From contig NZ_JACHNF010000001.1 in the NCBI RefSeq assembly GCF_014205295.1, positions 1,550,001 through 1,614,000 of the forward strand: a DNA stretch of 64,000 nucleotides, in the 5' to 3' direction. The translations under genes were made by a program, and so were the position numbers. The notes beneath the pieces were generated by a model that saw nothing but the letters and a program-made list of their open reading frames with translations, had not been told where the DNA came from and did no database searches. Source of the DNA: Kribbella solani. Its GTDB lineage: Bacteria; Actinomycetota; Actinomycetes; Propionibacteriales; Kribbellaceae. Below, piece by piece: positions 62,924-64,000 of this stretch; position 1 is the first letter of the stretch; every line of letters begins with the position of its first letter.

Positions 62924-64000
62924 GCGAGGAGAACGAGGCCGCTCCGGAGGGCAACGAGACGGTGAAGGCCACCGAGCGGCCGACCACGGGCCGGGCATTC
63001 GGGCCTCCGGGCGGTATCCCGGGCGACAAGTCCATGAACTTCCTGCCGTCCGCGAAGCGGCTGCTCGGCCGGCTGCGGCCGCACCGGTTGCAGGTGTCCG
63101 GCGTCGTCCTGCTGGCGATCTTCAGCGTCGGGCTCTCGGTGCTCGGCCCGAAGATCCTCGGCCGGGCCACGGACATCATCTTCGCCGGCGCGATCGGCAA
63201 GAAACTGCCGCACGGAGTGAGCAAGGAGCAGGTGATCGAGCAGACCCGGGCCGCCGGCAACGGCCGGCTCGCCGACCTGCTGCAGGGAATCGACCTGATC
63301 CCGGGCGTCGGCATCGATTTCGATGCCCTGCGCAACGTTCTGCTGCTGGTCCTCGGGCTGTACGCGGGCGCGTTCTTCCTGTCCTGGGCCCAGGGCTACA
63401 TCCTGAACGGCGTGGTCCAGCGGACCATCCTCAGCTTGCGTTCGGACGTCGAGGACAAGCTGAACCGGCTGCCGTTGAGCTACTTCGACGGCGCGCCGCG
63501 CGGCGAGCTGCTCAGCCGGGTGACGAACGACATCGACAACATCTCGACCAGCCTGCAGCAGACCCTGAGCCAGCTGCTCACCTCGCTGCTGACGGTGATC
63601 GGCGTCCTGACGATGATGTTCGTCGTCTCGCCGACGCTGGCGCTGATCGCGCTGATCTCGATCCCGATCTCGATGGTGCTGACCGCGGTGATCGCGAAGC
63701 GGTCGCAGACCCGGTTCGTCGCGCAGTGGCGGCACACCGGCGCGCTGAACGGGCAGATCGAGGAAGCGTTCACCGGTCACGAGCTGGTCAAGGTCTTCGG
63801 CCGGCAGAAGGAGATCGAGGCGAACTTCGCGAAGAAGAACGACGAGCTGTACCAGGCGGCGTTCGGCGCGCAGTTCATCTCCGGCCTGATCATGCCGGTG
63901 ATGATGTTCGTCGGGAACCTGAACTACGTGGTGATCGCGGTCATCGGTGGTTTGCGGGTCGCGTCCGGCACGATGTCGCTCGGTGATGTCCAGGCCTTCA
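62920..64000 (+). CDS. ABC exporter half, partial (C-terminus outside window)
   Basis: The start ATG 62920 overlaps the upstream stop (ATGA). About 360 residues are visible: a Gly/Glu-rich cytoplasmic N-terminus of about 45 residues, then membrane helices with a long extracytoplasmic insertion (about residues 88-130, IGKKLPHGVSKEQVIEQTRAAGNGR) and the loop GRQKEIEANFAKKNDEL. The nucleotide-binding domain is beyond the window, so whether it carries the canonical catalytic site expected of the heterodimer partner cannot be seen. Confidence 0.9.
   Translation, partial: MSEENEAAPEGNETVKATERPTTGRAFGPPGGIPGDKSMNFLPSAKRLLGRLRPHRLQVSGVVLLAIFSVGLSVLGPKILGRATDIIFAGAIGKKLPHGVSKEQVIEQTRAAGNGRLADLLQGIDLIPGVGIDFDALRNVLLLVLGLYAGAFFLSWAQGYILNGVVQRTILSLRSDVEDKLNRLPLSYFDGAPRGELLSRVTNDIDNISTSLQQTLSQLLTSLLTVIGVLTMMFVVSPTLALIALISIPISMVLTAVIAKRSQTRFVAQWRHTGALNGQIEEAFTGHELVKVFGRQKEIEANFAKKNDELYQAAFGAQFISGLIMPVMMFVGNLNYVVIAVIGGLRVASGTMSLGDVQAF

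Overview
The window is about 64 kb of high-GC chromosomal DNA from an actinobacterium. Three things support this: the order whiA-gap-pgk-tpiA-secG-rbpA, the presence of RbpA (an RNA polymerase-binding protein confined to Actinobacteria), and frequent GTG and TTG starts. A Propionibacteriales-type soil genome such as Kribbella would fit, but the genus is my inference. I saw no rRNA, tRNA, CRISPR array, prophage or replication origin.

Layout. 1-5.6 kb: a metallo-beta-lactamase-fold hydrolase (cut by the window edge), uvrA behind a LexA-like box, an unknown gene and a Rieske lipoprotein. 5.6-8.5 kb: an IS110-family insertion sequence between a long palindrome and a secreted subtilisin whose start site can be buried in an RNA stem. 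9-19.3 kb is conserved core: uvrC-rapZ-yvcK, a divergent sigma factor with its partner, then whiA, gap, pgk, tpiA, secG and rbpA. 19.4-28.1 kb: an SMP-30-like protein, a Uma2 protein, a BCCT transporter, a cold-shock protein, an emfourin-like inhibitor, a GH20 hexosaminidase, an MFS pump with its divergent CGNR regulator, and a VOC protein.

28.1-43.1 kb: a dioxygenase/AraC divergent pair, hrpA, an SDR-acyl-CoA synthetase-UspA operon, an M24 peptidase, a GlxA-type regulator divergent from an MFS pump, soxR and a RecQ-like helicase. 43.1-49.1 kb: an ArsR-SRPBCC fusion with a duplicated promoter/operator, a GNAT protein, an SDR, a double-MerR protein ending in a minisatellite, a membrane adenylate cyclase, and an unrecognised two-module gene that looks frameshifted. 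49.2-58.3 kb: an M1 aminopeptidase, a GntR regulator convergent with a gamma-glutamyltransferase, two large adjacent hairpins, a GNAT gene preceded by a 21-codon upstream ORF, and a SNF2 helicase-SWIM operon. 58.4-64 kb: an ABC exporter divergent from a tetR-ABC-ABC operon, with several operator-like palindromes between them. The last gene runs off the window.

Functionally the window mixes housekeeping (excision repair, glycolysis, secretion, transcription) with many small regulator-plus-target cassettes. The least explained items are regulatory DNA and RNA structures, the frameshifted gene and the insertion sequence.
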